Shown piece after piece: positions 6,502 to 9,374 of a stretch of 9,374 bases of DNA (the stretch's first letter is position 1; every line of letters begins with the position of its first letter). The notes under the pieces were generated by a model. The model was not told the origin of the DNA and searched no databases. It saw only the letters and a list, made by a program, of their open reading frames with translations. Source of the stretch: HGM10836 sp045580645 (lineage in GTDB: Bacteria > Bacillota_I > Bacilli_A > RF39 > UBA660); assembly GCA_045580645.1 (NCBI GenBank), contig JAZNOG010000010.1:1-9374 (forward strand), written 5' to 3'. The position numbers and the translations under genes were made by a program.

Positions 6502-7864
6502 AGTAATTGAAAAATATAATGGAATTATTAATGATTTTATTTGGGGAGTTCCAATGATTGTTTTATTACTTGGAACGGGAATATTTTTTAGTATAAGACT
6601 AGGTTTTTTCCAAATAACTAAAATTAAAGCAATATTTAAAAATATTAAAGAAAAAATATTTAATAAGAATAAGGATAAGAAAAAAGGAGATATTTCTTCA
6701 TTTCAAGCATCTTTAGTAGCGCTTGGAGGAATAGTTGGTTCTGGAAACATTGCAGGTGTTGCTACAGCTGTAGCAGCAGCAGGACCAGGGGCGCTTGTTT
6801 GGATGTGGGTTGCAGCATTCTTTGGAATGGCAACAAAATTTGCAGAAATAACTTTAGGTATATTATTTAGAAAAAAAGATAAAGATGGAACTTATAGTTC
6901 AGGAGCTATGTATTTTTTAAGAGATGGGGTTAGAAGTAAGTTTTTAGCAGGATTTTATGCAATTATGGCTGTTATATCTTACATAGTAATAGTTGCGATG
7001 GTTGATACTAATACTATTGTAGAAGCGATTAATGCTAAATGGGAGGTTTCACCACTTTTAATAGGAATAATTTTAGCAGTAATAGTAGGTGTTGTAATAT
7101 TTGGTGGTGTAAAAAGATTAGGTAAGTTTAGTCAAACAGTAGTGCCATTTATGGGAATTTTCTATGTATTAGTAGGAATTGTTATTATAGTTTTAAATAT
7201 AGAAGCAGTTCCAAATGCATTTGTTACAATTATTAAGAGTGCATTTACTCCACAAGCTGCTGCAGGAGGTTTCTTAGGGGCAAGTGTAGCTCAAATAATT
7301 AGATATGGTTTTGCTAGAGGTATGTATTCAAATGAAGCAGGTCTTGGGTCTGCCGCTATTACACATGGGCCAGCGCAAGTAGATAAACCAGTTGAACAAG
7401 CATTATGGGCACCAGTTGAAATATTTATAGATACAATTATAATTTGTACTATTTCTGGACTTATTATTGTGTTAAGTGGGGCTTGGACAAGTGGAGAAAG
7501 TGGTTCTGCACTTATGATGCTTGCATTTAATAAAGTTTTACCAGGTGAGGTGGGAAGTTATTTAATTTTAATAGTAACATTCTTATTTTCATTTACATGT
7601 CTTACATCAGCAGGATATATTTGTGAAGAATGTGCACAGTTCTTATTTGGAGAAAAAAGCAAATTCGTAGTTCGTGCTTTATGGTTAGTATTCATTGTAG
7701 TAGGGGCTACAACAAGTTTAGAACTTGTTTGGGATTTAGCAGATACAGTAAATGGTTTCATGGCAATACCAAACTTAATTGGGTTACTTATCTTAAGTCC
7801 ACTAGTTGTTAAAGCTAAAAAAGAATTCTTTGGAGAAAAAGTAAAAGAAAAGAAGAAAAAATAA
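6494..7864 (+). CDS. Alanine/glycine:cation symporter, AGCS family
   Basis: A 456-residue membrane protein expected to import alanine, glycine or related amino acids with sodium. It shows about ten or eleven hydrophobic segments. Family signatures are GGIVGSGNIAGVATAV (78-93), GPGALVWMWVAAFFGMATKFAE (97-118) and RGMYSNEAGLGSAA (275-288), followed by PVEIFIDTIIIC (307-318). The cytoplasmic loop around 50-65 and the C-terminus are Lys-rich, in line with positive-inside topology. The usual GGPMYY motif is replaced by SSGAMYF (135-141), and the block after the SNEAGLG motif (THGPAQVDKPVEQ) also departs from the AHA-type consensus, so substrate preference may differ. The ribosome site AAAGGAG (6481-6487) lies within truA, and the start codon overlaps the truA end. 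A strong hairpin terminator follows within 10 bases. Confidence 0.92.
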   Translation: MIEVIEKYNGIINDFIWGVPMIVLLLGTGIFFSIRLGFFQITKIKAIFKNIKEKIFNKNKDKKKGDISSFQASLVALGGIVGSGNIAGVATAVAAAGPGALVWMWVAAFFGMATKFAEITLGILFRKKDKDGTYSSGAMYFLRDGVRSKFLAGFYAIMAVISYIVIVAMVDTNTIVEAINAKWEVSPLLIGIILAVIVGVVIFGGVKRLGKFSQTVVPFMGIFYVLVGIVIIVLNIEAVPNAFVTIIKSAFTPQAAAGGFLGASVAQIIRYGFARGMYSNEAGLGSAAITHGPAQVDKPVEQALWAPVEIFIDTIIICTISGLIIVLSGAWTSGESGSALMMLAFNKVLPGEVGSYLILIVTFLFSFTCLTSAGYICEECAQFLFGEKSKFVVRALWLVFIVVGATTSLELVWDLADTVNGFMAIPNLIGLLILSPLVVKAKKEFFGEKVKEKKKK

Positions 7865-7870
7865 TATTTA

Positions 7871-7905
7871 AACTATAGATTTTTAAGGAAATCTATAGTT
7901 TTTTT
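7871..7905 (+). terminator. Rho-independent terminator of the SDR-truA-agcS operon
   Basis: AACTATAGATTT (7871-7882) and AAATCTATAGTT (7889-7900) make a perfect 12-bp stem with a 6-base loop, followed by five more T. It is the clearest terminator in the window. Confidence 0.92.
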
Positions 7906-7918
7906 GTCTTGAAACATA

Positions 7919-7946
7919 TTTACATCTATTAAATATATGATATAAT
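7919..7946 (+). promoter_or_regulatory. Sigma-A type promoter of the Cna-B surface protein gene
   Basis: TTTACA (7919-7924), a 16-base spacer and a perfect TATAAT (7941-7946) preceded by the extended -10 TGA (7938-7940). A second TATAAT lies at 7953-7958 and could serve as an alternative -10. The predicted start near 7953 leaves a leader of about 30 bases with AAGGTG (7971-7976) before the ATG at 7982. I see no operator-like palindrome. Confidence 0.7.
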
Positions 7947-7981
7947 ATTATATATAATACTAACGATATGAAGGTGTTTTT

Positions 7982-9374
7982 ATGAAAATGAAAAAAATAA
8001 TTATTTTGTTGTTTTTAATGTTGTTGCCTTTATCTGTTGATGCTATGAGTGTTTCTATAACTAAAAAAACAGATTATTCTACATTTGATCCTTATGGTGA
8101 GTCTACAATTGTGGAATTGTATGATAATACTAATAATACTAGAATATATTGTGTTGATCATGGTTTAGCGGCTTGTAATGGTTGTAGTTATTATTATCAA
8201 AAAACAATATATGAGGGGCCTGCTTGTGCTTTTGTATATTATAAGGGAAGTTCATCTGGAACAACTGCATATCATAATCGTATAAGATACATTCATTATT
8301 ATAGTGATTCTAGTTTTAAGTGTTCAAGATATTCTTATAAATCAGGTTTTTGTGATAGTAATAATAAAAATGCAGTAGATGATGAAAATGCTTCAATTAG
8401 CATTAAACAAGTTGATAATGAATTTAAACTTTTAAATGGTTACTATACTGCGCAATTAGAAGTTACAATGAATGGTTCTGCTACTAAATATGTTCCTTCT
8501 ATTAATAAAGAAATAGAAGGCGCTATTATAACGACATCACTTGGTTCTTTAGATAATGTAATAGGAAAAGAAATATCTGATAAAAATTTATATTTGAAAA
8601 TTCCTGAAGAAAAAGTAAATGAAGCAAATGAAATAAAAATAGATGTTAAAAGTTCTTATACTACCAAATGTAGTTATTATGTTCCTTATATGGATATTTA
8701 TACTACTTATAATAGTAGTTATCAAAGGGTTGCTTATGAAAATTGGTATACTGATTCTGTTACAAAAGATTTTGAAAAAGCAAGTTCTATTCCTTTAAAA
8801 CTTTCATCTACTGTTGGAACAATAAAAATAATTAAACTTGATGAAACAAATAATAAACCTTTAGAGGGAGTTAAATTTAAATTATATACTCAAAATAATG
8901 AAGAAGCAAAATATAGTGATGGAACTTTAGTTGGAGAACTTATTACTGATAAAAATGGAGTAATTATAGTAGAAAATTTACTTTATGATTCATATTTACT
9001 TAGAGAAATATATACATTACCTGAATTTATTAAACAAAGTGAAGATGCTTTAGTTATTTTAGATAAAGATCAAGTTGAAATTACTATTACAAATGATCCA
9101 ATTGTTTTAAAAATAAGTAAACTTGATTTAACTAGTCATGATGAAGTAGAGGGTGCAGAAATAAATATTAAAGATAGTCAAGGAAATATAGTAGAAACAT
9201 GGATTTCTACTAAGGAAGTAAAACAATTTTATATAGCACCTGGCAAATATTCTTTAGAAGAAAAGCTTGCACCAAATGGATATGATAAAGTAAATACTAT
9301 ATTTGAGTTTATTGTTCATGAGGATGGGTTAATAGAGTTATTAGATAATGATAATAAATATATTGAATTAGATG
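7982..9374 (+). CDS. Secreted Cys-rich surface protein with SpaA/Cna-B domains (3' end missing)
   Basis: An open frame runs from ATG 7982 to the window end without a stop (464 codons seen). Residues 1-21 are a signal peptide ending SVDA. Residues 22-130 are Tyr- and Cys-rich (Cys57, 65, 68 and further ones), with IYCVDHGLAACNGC at 55-68; the YCVD element recalls the Cys of Gram-positive thioester adhesin domains, but I cannot place the partner Gln with certainty. Residues about 280-372 form one SpaA/Cna-B domain (TIKIIKLDE with candidate isopeptide Lys285, GVKFKLY, TDKNGVIIVENLLYDSYLLREI) and a second begins at about 375 (ISKLDL with Lys380, YSLEEKLAPNGY). Such domains are usually stacked in pilins and sortase-anchored adhesins. 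The LPXTG signal, if there is one, would lie beyond the window. AAGGTG at 7971-7976 supports the start. Confidence 0.88.
   Translation, partial: MKMKKIIILLFLMLLPLSVDAMSVSITKKTDYSTFDPYGESTIVELYDNTNNTRIYCVDHGLAACNGCSYYYQKTIYEGPACAFVYYKGSSSGTTAYHNRIRYIHYYSDSSFKCSRYSYKSGFCDSNNKNAVDDENASISIKQVDNEFKLLNGYYTAQLEVTMNGSATKYVPSINKEIEGAIITTSLGSLDNVIGKEISDKNLYLKIPEEKVNEANEIKIDVKSSYTTKCSYYVPYMDIYTTYNSSYQRVAYENWYTDSVTKDFEKASSIPLKLSSTVGTIKIIKLDETNNKPLEGVKFKLYTQNNEEAKYSDGTLVGELITDKNGVIIVENLLYDSYLLREIYTLPEFIKQSEDALVILDKDQVEITITNDPIVLKISKLDLTSHDEVEGAEINIKDSQGNIVETWISTKEVKQFYIAPGKYSLEEKLAPNGYDKVNTIFEFIVHEDGLIELLDNDNKYIELD

Noticed and set aside
7630..7812. Small plus-strand frame of 60 codons inside agcS
   Set aside because: It lies wholly within a well-conserved membrane protein gene in another frame and has no ribosome site.
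1..9374. Mycoplasma-type genetic code, suggested by the AT-rich sequence
   Set aside because: TGA ends the SDR and truA genes in functional overlaps, all conserved Trp are TGG, and peptidoglycan enzymes are encoded.

Overview
The window is AT-rich DNA from a low-GC Gram-positive bacterium, most likely an uncultured gut member of the Bacilli/Erysipelotrichia-like lineages. I infer this from the A/T-ending codons, the strong AGGAGG/AGGTG-type ribosome sites, the secreted LRR, VanY, Cna-B and DacF proteins, and the absence of anything that looks Gram-negative. The standard genetic code is used: TGA ends the SDR and truA genes and Trp is TGG. No RNA gene, IS element, CRISPR array or origin is visible, and no gene-free stretch exceeds about 150 bases.

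Layout. (1) Bases 1-1740 hold the 3' part of a large secreted surface protein, with a TasA/camelysin-like region, a Cys-containing linker and ten tandem 22-residue BspA-type leucine-rich repeats. (2) Bases 1770-2645 (minus) encode a VanY-type D,D-carboxypeptidase lipoprotein, convergent with the LRR gene across a shared hairpin. (3) Bases 2744-3904 encode a DacF/PBP5-type D,D-carboxypeptidase, divergent from VanY. (4) Bases 4046-4864 encode a DinD family protein, preceded by two tiny leader frames. (5) Bases 5000-7864 are a compact operon: short-chain dehydrogenase, tRNA pseudouridine synthase TruA and an AgcS amino acid:sodium symporter, joined by 4- and 8-base overlaps and closed by a 12-bp hairpin terminator. 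(6) From 7982 to the right edge runs an unfinished gene for a Cys-rich secreted protein with SpaA/Cna-B domains, behind a very good extended -10 promoter.

Working together: the two D,D-carboxypeptidases act on the peptidoglycan stem peptide, and two large surface proteins lie at the two edges, so half of the window concerns the cell envelope. The SDR-truA-agcS operon is housekeeping metabolism. DinD stands apart.

The most notable signal is that dinD is bracketed by a 57-base imperfect direct repeat (49 of 57 identical, no gaps). Each copy carries the last codons of dacF, an in-frame stop and a dacF-like terminator. The right copy starts directly after the dinD stop codon. This looks like a one-gene cassette of about 985 bases added at the 3' end of dacF.
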